Origin: Paraburkholderia sp. CNPSo 3272
GTDB taxonomy: Bacteria > Pseudomonadota > Gammaproteobacteria > Burkholderiales > Burkholderiaceae
Reading direction: 5' to 3'
Assembly: GCF_024206495.1 (NCBI RefSeq)
Contig: NZ_JAMBPQ010000001.1
Location: forward strand, 124,001-188,000
DNA length: 64,000 bases
In this document: one piece after another, positions 56,098-64,000 of the stretch
How positions within the stretch are numbered: position 1 is the first letter of the stretch
How the letters are laid out: each line of letters starts with the position of its first letter
Translations under genes and position numbers: made by a program
The notes under the pieces: model-generated
The model's input: the letters and a program-made list of their open reading frames with translations, nothing else
What the model was told of the DNA's origin: nothing
Databases searched by the model: none

Positions 56098-57939
56098 ATG
56101 CCTTTGCCTACTCCCCCCAGCAAGCTCGGCAACTTGCTGCCGCCCGAAGAATACAAGGCGCGTGCCCGCACGACACGCAGCACACGCAAGGCCGCGAGCG
56201 AGAACGACGCGGCCGACGTTGCCGAATACGGCCCCGGCAGTGTCGCCGAGCCGATGACGCAGGCCGCCAACGCCGCGACTACGTTGCGCACGGTGCCGCT
56301 TTCGAGCGCCAGCGCCGAACTGGCTGCGCTCGAACCGGTCGCACCGGCGCCCGCACGCAACAAGCGCAACAATAGCAAGCAAGTCGCGGCCGCGCTGCTG
56401 CAGCCTCTCGAGGCCCGCACGGAAGCCGACGACACGCCCGTTGCGCGCGGTGGCAAACCCGCCTCGGCCAAAGCCTCCGGCGGCGCCGCAGCCCCTGCCA
56501 CGCGCGCCGGCGCGAAAAAACGCCTGCATCCCGAAGAAAGCACTGAAGTCCAGAAGCTCTTCGTGCTGGACACCAACGTGCTGATGCACGACCCGACCTG
56601 CCTGTTCCGTTTCGAGGAACACGACGTCTATCTGCCGATGATGACGTTGGAGGAACTCGACAACCACAAGAAGGGCATGTCGGAAGTCGCGCGCAACGCG
56701 CGCCAGGTGAGCCGCACGCTCGACCAGCTGGTTGCCAATGCGGGCCCGATCTCGGAAGGCATTTCGCTCGGCCGCCTCGGCAGCCGCGAGGCGCTTGGGC
56801 GCCTGTACTTCCAGACCACGCTCACGCATATCGATCCGGTCGACGGCCTGCCCCAGGGCAAAGCCGATAACCAGATCCTCGGCGTCGTGCGCGCGCTGCA
56901 GCGCGACCGGCCGGACCGCCTCGTCGTGCTGGTGTCGAAAGACATCAACATGCGCATCAAGGCTCATGCGCTCGGCCTGCCTGCGGAAGACTACTTCAAC
57001 GACCAGGTTCTCGAAGACAAGGACCTGCTCTACTCGGGCGTGCGCGCGCTCCAGCAGGACTTCTGGTCGAAGCACGCCAAGGGCATGGAGTCCTGGCAGG
57101 ACACCAAGACCGGCACCACGTATTACCGCGTGACGGGTCCCGAGTGCCTCTCGATGCTCGTGAACGAGTTCGTCTATCTCGAACCGCAGAACGGCGAACC
57201 GGCGTTCCACGCGATCGTGCGCGAGCTCAACGGCAAAACCGCGCTCCTGCAGACGCTGCGCGACTATGGCCACCACAAGAACAACGTGTGGGGTATCACG
57301 GCGCGCAACCGCGAGCAGAACTTCGCGCTGAACCTGCTGATGAACCCGGAGATCGACTTCGTTACGCTGCTCGGCCAGGCCGGCACGGGCAAGACGCTCG
57401 TTGCGCTCGCGGCGGGCCTTGCGCAAGTGCTCGACGAGAAGCGCTACAACGAGATCATCGTCACACGCGCGACCGTGCCGGTTGGCGAGGACATCGGTTT
57501 CCTGCCGGGCACCGAAGAGGAAAAGATGCAGCCGTGGATGGGCGCCTTCGACGACAACCTCGAAGTCCTCCAGAAGACCGATGACGCCGCCGGCGAATGG
57601 GGCCGCGCCGCGACGCAGGAACTGATTCGCTCGCGCCTGAAGGTCAAGAGCATGAACTTCATGCGCGGCCGCACGTTCGTGGACAAGTATCTGATCATCG
57701 ACGAGGCGCAGAACCTGACGCCGAAGCAGATGAAGACGCTCGTCACGCGCGCGGGTCCGGGCACGAAGATCGTGTGTCTCGGCAACATCGCGCAGATCGA
57801 CACGCCGTATCTGACCGAAGGCAGCTCCGGCCTCACCTACGTGGTGGACCGCTTCAAGGGCTGGGCGCACAGCGGCCACGTGACGCTCGCACGCGGCGAA
57901 CGCTCGCGGCTTGCCGATTACGCGTCCGATATCCTGTAA
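56098..57939 (+). CDS. phoH: PIN domain-PhoH family ATPase
   Basis: 613 residues, a PhoH2-type fusion. Residues 1-150 are a low-complexity Ala/Arg-rich extension. The PIN RNase domain starts near 155 with D158 in VLDTNVLMHDP and E in MTLEELDNHKKG. The PhoH ATPase follows, with Walker A GQAGTGKT at 426-433 and Walker B YLIIDEAQNL. Relatives in actinobacteria are RNA helicase/RNases; the role in beta-proteobacteria is not established. A strong terminator follows. Confidence 0.9.
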   Translation: MPLPTPPSKLGNLLPPEEYKARARTTRSTRKAASENDAADVAEYGPGSVAEPMTQAANAATTLRTVPLSSASAELAALEPVAPAPARNKRNNSKQVAAALLQPLEARTEADDTPVARGGKPASAKASGGAAAPATRAGAKKRLHPEESTEVQKLFVLDTNVLMHDPTCLFRFEEHDVYLPMMTLEELDNHKKGMSEVARNARQVSRTLDQLVANAGPISEGISLGRLGSREALGRLYFQTTLTHIDPVDGLPQGKADNQILGVVRALQRDRPDRLVVLVSKDINMRIKAHALGLPAEDYFNDQVLEDKDLLYSGVRALQQDFWSKHAKGMESWQDTKTGTTYYRVTGPECLSMLVNEFVYLEPQNGEPAFHAIVRELNGKTALLQTLRDYGHHKNNVWGITARNREQNFALNLLMNPEIDFVTLLGQAGTGKTLVALAAGLAQVLDEKRYNEIIVTRATVPVGEDIGFLPGTEEEKMQPWMGAFDDNLEVLQKTDDAAGEWGRAATQELIRSRLKVKSMNFMRGRTFVDKYLIIDEAQNLTPKQMKTLVTRAGPGTKIVCLGNIAQIDTPYLTEGSSGLTYVVDRFKGWAHSGHVTLARGERSRLADYASDIL

Positions 57940-57986
57940 TTCATTCGCTGGGCGCCGCCTTTCGCGGGCGCCCGTGCAGGCGGCGA

Positions 57987-58022
57987 GGACCGTATCCGGG
58001 GAACCGGATACGGTCCTTTTTT
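57987..58022 (+). terminator. Rho-independent terminator after phoH
   Basis: GGACCGTATCCGG and CCGGATACGGTCC form a perfect 13-bp stem with a GGAA loop, followed by six T. Confidence 0.92.
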
Positions 58023-58173
58023 ATTGCCAGGGCGTCCCCCCAGCACAACAGTTGGCGCATGAACTTCAAGTAAGTTGTGAAGAATTCTTGCGAAAGCTCT
58101 GACGGGCGGGCTACCATCCGCCCATGATCCGTTTTCCCGATGGCGCACGCGTCGCGCGCGCCACATCCGCTTC

Positions 58174-59313
58174 ATGCGTCGACTCTGGCTTCCGCTTCTA
58201 ATCGCAGTCCTGCTTGCCGCGTGCTCCAGCGCGCCGCAAAGGGTATCGCGCAGCGGTTCGTCTGGCAGCGAAAACGCGTGGCGCACGAGGCCCCCGGGCT
58301 TTCCCGATTTTGTCGATCACAGCGTGGGCCGCGAGGAAATCTCGATCCAGGCGATGGGACTCGTCGGCATTCCGTATCGCTGGGGCGGCAATACGCCCGA
58401 CAGCGGCTTCGATTGCAGCGGTCTCGTCAAGTACGTCCTTGCGCGTTCGGCCTCGGTGGACTTGCCCCGCACCACGGCTGACATGAGCATGCGCGGCGAA
58501 ACGATCGAGCCCGACGAGATTGCCGCGGGCGACCTCGTCTTCTTCAATACGACGGGGCGCCCGCATTCGCACGTCGGGATCTATGTCGGCAACCTGCGTT
58601 TCGTCAACGCGCCTTCGACCGGCGGCACGGTGCGACTCGACTATTTGACCAACCCCTATTGGGCGAAGCGCTTCGACGGCATTCGCCGCATGGCGCCGCC
58701 CAAACGCACGCCTTTCGAGACACCGACCTGGCAAGCGTCTGCGCCGCCTCCTGACCGCGTGCCTGGCGCGAGCGCCGCGCCACCGGCTGTCGCAATGGCG
58801 AGCGTCGCGCCGGCTGCGGCGGCGCAGCCCGCGCCGCGAGCCGCGGCCGCGAGCCAGAACCGCAGCGTCGCCGCACCGCAGCCGGCCTACGCGGCAACGC
58901 CGGCCACCACGCCGACGGCTTCCACGGCCGCCGCCCCGGCCGACGCGTTCGAGCCACCGCCCGCCTCGCTCGGCGCGGCGCAGACGCAGGCACGCGACGC
59001 CGGCGCGCTCGCACCGGCGGTTGCGCCCGGCAACAACGCGCCTGCCTACAGTGCAAACCCCGCTGCAAACCCCGCTACCACCGCCCCGCGCGACGCCATC
59101 GACGCCGCCGCCGACGCCTTCGAGCCCCCGCCGCCCACGGCAAGCGCCGCGGCGCGCCAGGCCGGCCAAGTGGGCTCCACGCCGATCCAGGCGACGTCGC
59201 CGGCCGCGGGAGGCGCGCAGATCATGCGCGCCTCGACGGCCGGCCCGGCCTCGCCCGCCCCGACCCAGTCCAGCGACGACCCGATCGCGCGCTTTGCCAA
59301 CGGCGGCGACTGA
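58174..59313 (+). CDS. NlpC/P60 family lipoprotein (peptidoglycan endopeptidase)
   Basis: 379 residues. The signal peptide ends at the lipobox LLAAC (Cys17). The NlpC/P60 domain spans about 55-175: catalytic Cys in GFDCSGLVKYV, His in PHSHVGIYVG, and a third polar residue expected downstream near NAPSTGG. The C-terminal 200 residues are Ala/Pro-rich and contain two ADAFEPPP motifs and a tandem 12-bp repeat (59053-59076). It should cut cell-wall stem peptides from the outer membrane side; similar to Spr/MepS, but with a longer tail. Confidence 0.88.
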   Translation: MRRLWLPLLIAVLLAACSSAPQRVSRSGSSGSENAWRTRPPGFPDFVDHSVGREEISIQAMGLVGIPYRWGGNTPDSGFDCSGLVKYVLARSASVDLPRTTADMSMRGETIEPDEIAAGDLVFFNTTGRPHSHVGIYVGNLRFVNAPSTGGTVRLDYLTNPYWAKRFDGIRRMAPPKRTPFETPTWQASAPPPDRVPGASAAPPAVAMASVAPAAAAQPAPRAAAASQNRSVAAPQPAYAATPATTPTASTAAAPADAFEPPPASLGAAQTQARDAGALAPAVAPGNNAPAYSANPAANPATTAPRDAIDAAADAFEPPPPTASAAARQAGQVGSTPIQATSPAAGGAQIMRASTAGPASPAPTQSSDDPIARFANGGD

Positions 59314-59450
59314 AGCGACCCCGCGCCGCGCCGCTCAGCGGCACGTGCCCCTGGCCGGACGGCCAAGCATGCTTGCGGCGGTTTGCGGCGCCCCGCGCCT
59401 CTGCTATCGTTTTGGGACCGTTTTTCATACTTTCGCGCAGCGAGGCGACG

Positions 59451-60257
59451 ATGGATCTTGGACTCAGCAAGAAGGTGGTACTCGTGACGGGCGGCAGCAA
59501 GGGCATTGGCCTTGCCTGCGCGCGCGCCTTTGCGCAGGAAGGCGCCCGCGTGGCGATCGTCTCGCGCGACCCCGCCAATCTCGCGCGCGCGCGCGAGCAG
59601 CTGGCAAGCGTTGGCCTGCACGTGCATCTCACGCGCGCGGACCTGCACGAAGCGCATAGCGCGGCCGACGTCGTCGAAGAAGTCTCCACCGCGGTCGGCC
59701 CCATCGATATCCTCATCAACAGCGCGGGCGCCGCACGCCGCTACGATCCGGAAACGCTCGATGCGGACGCGTTCAGGGCGACGATGGAGGCGAAATATTT
59801 CCCCTACATCTACGCGCAGCAGGAGGTGCTGCGCCGCATGGTGCAGCGGATCAAGTCGGGCGAGAGCCTGGAGCCCGGGTCGATCGTCAATATCATCGGC
59901 ATGGGCGGCAAGTTCGCGAGCGACATCCATATCGCCGGCGGCGCGGCCAACGCGGCGTTGATGCTCGCGACCGTGGGCCTCGCGCACTACCACGCGCGCT
60001 ACGGCATCCGCATCAACGCGATCAACCCCGGCGCCACGCTCACGGAGCGGCTGCAGGAAGCCGTTCAGCTGGAAGCGCAACGCACCGGCGTCGGCGCGCA
60101 GGAGGCGTTGGCGAGCGGCGAATCGAAGGTGCCGCTCGGGCGCTACGCGAAGCCCGAGGAAATTGCCGATGTCGCGCTCTTCCTCGCGAGCCGCCGCGCG
60201 AGCTACGTCACCGGCGCTCTTATTCCGATGGATGGGGCCAGCACACCGCTGATCTGA
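59451..60257 (+). CDS. Short-chain dehydrogenase/reductase
   Basis: 268 residues. TGGSKGIGLACARAF binds NAD(P), and INSAGAARRY holds the NxAG-type motif. The catalytic Tyr position is unusual: in the segment IGMGGKFASDIHIAGGAANAALM, no YxxxK is visible where SDRs normally have it. AINPGATLTERL and YVTGALIPMDG are normal. So the active site is atypical, and activity is uncertain. GAGG lies 5 nt before the ATG. Confidence 0.82.
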   Translation: MDLGLSKKVVLVTGGSKGIGLACARAFAQEGARVAIVSRDPANLARAREQLASVGLHVHLTRADLHEAHSAADVVEEVSTAVGPIDILINSAGAARRYDPETLDADAFRATMEAKYFPYIYAQQEVLRRMVQRIKSGESLEPGSIVNIIGMGGKFASDIHIAGGAANAALMLATVGLAHYHARYGIRINAINPGATLTERLQEAVQLEAQRTGVGAQEALASGESKVPLGRYAKPEEIADVALFLASRRASYVTGALIPMDGASTPLI

Positions 60258-60294
60258 AGCGCCCGCCGGCGTGCGGAGGAGGTCTCAAACGCAC

Positions 60295-60319
60295 GCGGCG
60301 CCCGAAGGCGCCGCAGGTT
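60295..60319. terminator. Hairpin between convergent SDR and pit genes
   Basis: GCGGCGCC and GGCGCCGC pair with a CGAA loop (TTCG tetraloop on the minus strand). On the plus strand AGGTTTTA follows. Probably a terminator for one or both genes, though the T-run is short. Confidence 0.5.
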
Positions 60320-61330
60320 TTACATGAAGCGGTGACCGAGCCACCACGCGGCCGCGGCCAGCGTGGCCGAGGCCGGTATGGTCAGCACCCAGGCCCAGAC
60401 GATGTTGCCCGCCACGCCCCAGCGCACCGCGCTGAGCTTCTGCGTCGCGCCGACGCCGACGATCGCGCCCGTGATCGTGTGCGTGGTCGACACGGGAATG
60501 CCCAGCGACGAAGCCGTGAAGAGCGTCAGCGCCCCGCCCGCCTCCGCGCAGAAACCACCCACCGGCTTGAGCTTGGTGATCTTCTGGCCCATCGTGCGCA
60601 CGATGCGCCAGCCGCCGAACAGCGTGCCCAGACCCATCGACAGATAGCAGCCGCCGATCACCCAGATGGGCGGCGCGTCCGAGCCGATCGCCGAGTAGCC
60701 CGTTGCAATCAGCAGCATCCAGATGATGCCAATGGTCTTCTGCGCGTCGTTGCCGCCGTGGCCGAGGCTATAGAGGCTCGCGGAAAGCAGCTGCAGGCGC
60801 CTGAAGCGCCGGTCGACCTTGCTGGGCGGCGTGCGGAAGTACAGCCACGACACCGTGAGCATGAAGAACGAGCCCAGCACGAAACCGAGCAGCGGCGAGA
60901 TGAAAATGAACGCCACGGTCTTCATGAGGCCGTCGAAGTTGAGCGAGGCCCAGCCCGACTTCGCGAGCGCCGCGCCCACGAGACCGCCGATCAGCGCGTG
61001 CGACGAACTCGACGGAATGCCGTAGTACCAGGTGAGCACGTTCCAGCCGATCGCGCCCATCAGCGCGCCGAACACCACGTAGTGGTCGACGATATCGGGG
61101 TCGATGGTGCCCTTGCCTACTGTCTGCGCCACCTTCAGGTGGAACACGAAATAGGCGATCACGTTGAACATGGCGGCGAAGGCCACCGCCTGCTGCGGCT
61201 TCAGAACACCCGTGGACACGACCGTGGCGATGGAATTCGCCGCGTCGTGAAAACCGTTCATGAAGTCGAAGACGAGAGCGATGGCGACCAGCGTCGCGAC
61301 CGCCCAGAGAGCGAGTTGGATCGATTGCAT
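60320..61330 (-). CDS. pit: Low-affinity inorganic phosphate transporter, PiT family
   Basis: 336 residues with about 10 membrane helices. The two PiT signature repeats are present: GFHDAANSIATVVST near the N-terminus and SLGIPVSTTHTITGAIVGVG near the C-terminus. It imports metal-phosphate with protons. It starts 10 bp after the DUF47 gene, the common pairing for PiT transporters. Confidence 0.94.
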   Translation of the reverse strand: MQSIQLALWAVATLVAIALVFDFMNGFHDAANSIATVVSTGVLKPQQAVAFAAMFNVIAYFVFHLKVAQTVGKGTIDPDIVDHYVVFGALMGAIGWNVLTWYYGIPSSSSHALIGGLVGAALAKSGWASLNFDGLMKTVAFIFISPLLGFVLGSFFMLTVSWLYFRTPPSKVDRRFRRLQLLSASLYSLGHGGNDAQKTIGIIWMLLIATGYSAIGSDAPPIWVIGGCYLSMGLGTLFGGWRIVRTMGQKITKLKPVGGFCAEAGGALTLFTASSLGIPVSTTHTITGAIVGVGATQKLSAVRWGVAGNIVWAWVLTIPASATLAAAAWWLGHRFM

Positions 61331-61340
61331 CGCAGTGTGC

Positions 61341-61967
61341 TCAGGCGTTCTCTAGCACGATGCCTTCGATGATGTTCGCCACATCCTCGCACTTGTCCGT
61401 GATCGCTTCGAGCAGTTCGTAGATCGCCTTCAGCTTGATCAGGTTCTTGACGTCGTCTTCCTCGCGGAAGAGCTTCGAGATGGCCCCGCGCAGCAAGCGG
61501 TCGGCGTCGGATTCGAGGCGGTCGATGTCCTCGCAGGCCTTCAGAATCTCGCGCGCCTGCTTCATGTCCGAGAGCAGGCCGACCGCCAGCTGAACGCGCT
61601 CGGCCGTGGCGGTCACCACGTGCGCCAGCTGGCTCGCCTCGGCGGTCACGGCTTGCACGTCGTAGAGCGAAATAGCCGTGGCGACGTCTTCCATCAGGTC
61701 GAGGCAGTCGTCCATCGTCGTGATCAGCTTATGGATTTCGTCGCGGTCGAGCGGCGTGATGAAGGTCTTGTGCAGGAGGTCGATCGCCTCGTGCGTGAGC
61801 TTGTCGGCGGCCTTTTCGGAGGCCTGCACATTCTGCTTGTGAACCTCGGCGTCAGCGAGGTTATCGATCAGGAGTTCGAGTTCGCGGCTCGCGGAAACGA
61901 TGCATTTCGCATGCGCATTGAAAATTTCGAAGAACTTGCCCTCGGTGGGCATGAATCGACCGAACAT
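61341..61967 (-). CDS. DUF47 (PhoU-like) phosphate transport regulator
   Basis: 208 residues, all-helical, PhoU-like. MFGRFMPTEGKFFEIFNAHA starts the family domain, and EKAADKLTHEAIDLLHKTFITPLDRDEIHKLI is a PhoU/DUF47 metal-binding helix, quoted in two parts: EKAADKLTHE and FITPLDRDEIHKL. Such proteins associate with and modulate the adjacent Pit transporter. The start at 61967 removes 26 unrelated residues. Confidence 0.92.
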   Translation of the reverse strand: MFGRFMPTEGKFFEIFNAHAKCIVSASRELELLIDNLADAEVHKQNVQASEKAADKLTHEAIDLLHKTFITPLDRDEIHKLITTMDDCLDLMEDVATAISLYDVQAVTAEASQLAHVVTATAERVQLAVGLLSDMKQAREILKACEDIDRLESDADRLLRGAISKLFREEDDVKNLIKLKAIYELLEAITDKCEDVANIIEGIVLENA

Positions 61968-62172
61968 TGGTATCCCGGAAATTGGTCTCGGATTGCCGTC
62001 ACGAAGCGGTGACTTCGCGGTCACTTCGCGGCCATCAGGCGGCAAAATAAGCGACAGAGATGACTGTCATAAAACGGCAATATTGTATCGTCAGGCGAGA
62101 GCTGCCGCATCGGTTGGCAGCCGCCAACGCGGCATTTGCGCCACTTTGGCGCAAGCCGCGCAACGCTTTGCG

Positions 62173-63555
62173 TTATTCGCCGTAGAAGGTTTGCGCCCCG
62201 GCAAAATTATCGAACTTCGTGTATTGCCCGTGGAACGTGAGCCGAACGGGTCCGATCGGACCGTTACGCTGCTTGCCGATGATGATTTCGGCCGTGCCTT
62301 TGTCGGGACTGTCGGGGTTGTAGACTTCGTCGCGATAGATGAACAGGATGACGTCCGCGTCCTGTTCGATTGCGCCCGATTCGCGCAGGTCCGACATCAC
62401 CGGCCGCTTGTTCGGCCGCTGCTCCAGACCGCGGTTCAGCTGCGAGAGCGCGATCACCGGCACGTCCAGCTCCTTCGCCAGGCTCTTGAGCGAGCGCGAG
62501 ATTTCCGAAATTTCGGTCGCGCGGTTCTCGCCCGACGACGAGCCGCTCATGAGCTGCAGGTAGTCGATGATGATGAGCCCGAGCTTGCCGCACTGACGCG
62601 ACAGACGCCGCGCGCGCGAGCGCAGTTCCATCGGGTTCAGGCCGCCGGTTTCGTCGATGAAGATCTGCGCCTCGCTCATTTTCTGCACAGCATGCGTGAG
62701 CTTCGGCCAATCTTCGTCGGTGAGGCGGCCCGTACGCATGCGGTGCTGATCCAGACGGCCCACGGACCCGAGCATACGCATGATGAGCTGCGTGCCCGGC
62801 ATTTCCATGGAGAACACCGCCACCGGCAGGCCATACTCCACGGCCACGTACTCGCCGATGTTCATCGAGAACGCAGTCTTACCCATCGAGGGGCGCCCGG
62901 CCACGATGATCAGCTCGCCGCCATGCATGCCCGACGTCATGCGGTCGAGGTCCATGAAGCCCGTGGGCGTGCCCGTCACGTCGCTCGGGTTGGCCGTGTG
63001 ATAGAGCGTGTCGATGCGCTCCACGACCTGGGTGAGCAGCGGCCCGATCTCGAGAAAGCCCTGGGTGCCGCGCGCGCCGTCTTCGGCGATCGAGAACACC
63101 TTCGACTCGGCCTCGTCGAGCAGTTGGCGCACTTCCTTGCCCTGCGGGTTGAACGCGTCGGCGGAAATTTCGTCGGCGACGGAAACGAGCCGGCGCAGCA
63201 CCGCACGGTCACGCACGATTTCCGCATAGCGGCGAATGTTCGCGGCGCTCGGCGTGTTCTGCGCGAGCGCGTTCAGGTACGCGAGGCCGCCCACGTCATC
63301 CGCTTTGCCCGAGGTGCCGAGCGCTTCGTACACCGTCACGACGTCGGCCGGGCGCGTGGCGGCGATCAGCCGGCCAATGTGCTCGAAGATGATGCGGTGG
63401 TCGTAGCGATAGAAGTCGCTTTGCGAGAGGAAGTCTGCAATCCGGTCCCAGGCCGCGTTATCCAGCAGCAGGCCGCCGAGCACCGATTGCTCGGCTTCGA
63501 TCGAATGCGGAGGGACTTTCAGCGAGTCGAGTTGGGGATCTTTCGGAGCGTTCAT
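62173..63555 (-). CDS. dnaB: Replicative DNA helicase DnaB
   Basis: 460 residues. The N-terminal DnaB domain begins at PPHSIEAEQSVLGGLLLD; the RecA-like helicase has Walker A GRPSMGKT at about 220-227, LIIIDYLQLM (Walker B) and SQLNRGLEQRPNKRP. No intein is present, and the length is usual. The ATG at 63555 is preferred to an in-frame TTG three codons upstream. It follows rplI across a terminator. Confidence 0.97.
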   Translation of the reverse strand: MNAPKDPQLDSLKVPPHSIEAEQSVLGGLLLDNAAWDRIADFLSQSDFYRYDHRIIFEHIGRLIAATRPADVVTVYEALGTSGKADDVGGLAYLNALAQNTPSAANIRRYAEIVRDRAVLRRLVSVADEISADAFNPQGKEVRQLLDEAESKVFSIAEDGARGTQGFLEIGPLLTQVVERIDTLYHTANPSDVTGTPTGFMDLDRMTSGMHGGELIIVAGRPSMGKTAFSMNIGEYVAVEYGLPVAVFSMEMPGTQLIMRMLGSVGRLDQHRMRTGRLTDEDWPKLTHAVQKMSEAQIFIDETGGLNPMELRSRARRLSRQCGKLGLIIIDYLQLMSGSSSGENRATEISEISRSLKSLAKELDVPVIALSQLNRGLEQRPNKRPVMSDLRESGAIEQDADVILFIYRDEVYNPDSPDKGTAEIIIGKQRNGPIGPVRLTFHGQYTKFDNFAGAQTFYGE

Positions 63556-63636
63556 GGAGGGCAATTATCGGACATGGGGGTGCCTCGAACAAGCTTGAAA
63601 ACTTGCAACGAGCGCAGCGTCCAGACAGCGCACAAC

Positions 63637-63666
63637 AAAAAAGGCAGAAGCCCTGCGGCTCCTGCC
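63637..63666 (-). terminator. Rho-independent terminator after rplI
   Basis: On the minus strand GGCAGGAGCC and GGCTTCTGCC form a 10-bp stem (one G-U) with a GCAG loop, followed by TTTTTT. It separates the rplI transcript from dnaB. Confidence 0.85.
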
Positions 63667-63719
63667 CTTCCTGAGTCTTGCGTCAAACCGCGCGGCCCGC
63701 GAGGGCCGCACGTGGGTAC

Positions 63720-64000
63720 TTAGGCGTGCTCGCCCAGCACCGACACCGTGACGTCGACGACGACGTCGGTGTGCAGCGCAACCTGCACCGGGTGGTCGCC
63801 CACCATCTTCAGCGGGCCTTCCGGCAGACGCACTTGCGCCTTTTCCACTGCGAAGCCTTGCTTCGTGAGCGCAACGGCGATGTCCGCGTTCGTGACCGAA
63901 CCGAACAGGCGGCCGTCCACGCCGGCCTTCTGGCCGATCTGGACGGTCAGGCCGTTCAGCTTTTCGCCTTCGGCTTGCGCGGCTGCCAGCTTTTCAGCGG
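63720..64000 (-). CDS. rplI: 50S ribosomal protein L9 (5' end beyond the window)
   Basis: The last 93 codons and stop of rplI; the gene continues past the right edge. [28 protein letters not shown] is the start of the C-terminal L9 domain, quoted in parts: TVQIGQKAG and [28 protein letters not shown] closes it. L9 binds 23S rRNA. It is followed by a terminator and dnaB. Confidence 0.95.
   Translation of the reverse strand, partial: AEKLAAAQAEGEKLNGLTVQIGQKAGVDGRLFGSVTNADIAVALTKQGFAVEKAQVRLPEGPLKMVGDHPVQVALHTDVVVDVTVSVLGEHA

Overview
The window is a GC-rich stretch of what looks like the primary chromosome of a beta-proteobacterium of the Burkholderiaceae, most likely Burkholderia sensu lato or Paraburkholderia. 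The gene blocks surE-pcm-nlpD-rpoS, dnaX-ybaB-recR, trxA-rho, alaA-hom-thrC-moeA-moaD-moaE and the arn (L-Ara4N) cluster with arnA split in two all fit that group. Coding density is high. I see no insertion sequence, prophage, CRISPR array, tRNA or rRNA. Species cannot be settled from the sequence alone.

Layout, left to right. Positions 1-5.8 kb: the end of pgeF with rluD, divergent bamD, rlmD, an endonuclease/exonuclease/phosphatase-fold protein and a PolB-type 3'-5' exonuclease. 5.8-9.7 kb: the stationary-phase block surE-pcm-nlpD-rpoS on the minus strand. 9.9-16.3 kb: a quinone oxidoreductase, then a minus-strand run of 4.5S RNA (ffs), dnaX, ybaB, recR and a CaiB-type CoA transferase. 16.7-22.2 kb: trxA, rho, a MerR regulator coupled to an EmrB-like exporter, mtfA and rpmE2. 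22.4-25.6 kb: an ArnT-like membrane glycosyltransferase overlapping a MATE transporter.

25.6-34.2 kb is the most specialised part: an acetoin catabolism cluster. The minus-strand operon reads acoX, a short-chain dehydrogenase, acoA, acoB, acoC and an extra lipoyl synthase gene. It faces the sigma-54 activator gene acoR. The acoR-acoX gap holds a strong -24/-12 promoter for acoX and a perfect 20-bp palindrome plus a repeated 13-mer, which are good candidates for AcoR enhancer sites. AcoA/AcoB form the TPP-dependent E1, AcoC carries the lipoyl group, the lipoyl synthase supplies the cofactor and the dehydrogenase probably interconverts diacetyl, acetoin and butanediol. No dihydrolipoamide dehydrogenase (E3) gene is present, so it must come from elsewhere.

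34.4-39.9 kb: a secreted helix-hairpin-helix protein with a lysine/alanine-rich tail, a YidB-like protein, clpB behind a heat-shock type promoter, and nsrR divergent from a truncated haemoglobin (nitric oxide response). 39.9-46.3 kb: moeA-moaD-moaE and alaA-hom-thrC, all on minus. 46.8-55.1 kb: a small MTH938-fold gene and the lipid A L-Ara4N genes arnT, an SMR-type flippase subunit, arnB, arnC, two halves of arnA, and arnD. 55.2-64 kb: a Bcp peroxiredoxin, a PIN-PhoH ATPase, an NlpC/P60 lipoprotein, a short-chain dehydrogenase, the pit phosphate transporter with its DUF47 partner, replicative helicase dnaB, and the 3' part of rplI.

Most of the window is ordinary core genome. I did not find a clearly new system. 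The points most worth a second look are the aco regulatory region, the lipoyl-hydrolase AcoC without E3, a short repeated element at two convergent gene ends, the MerR-type operator, and the glycosyltransferase-MATE overlap.
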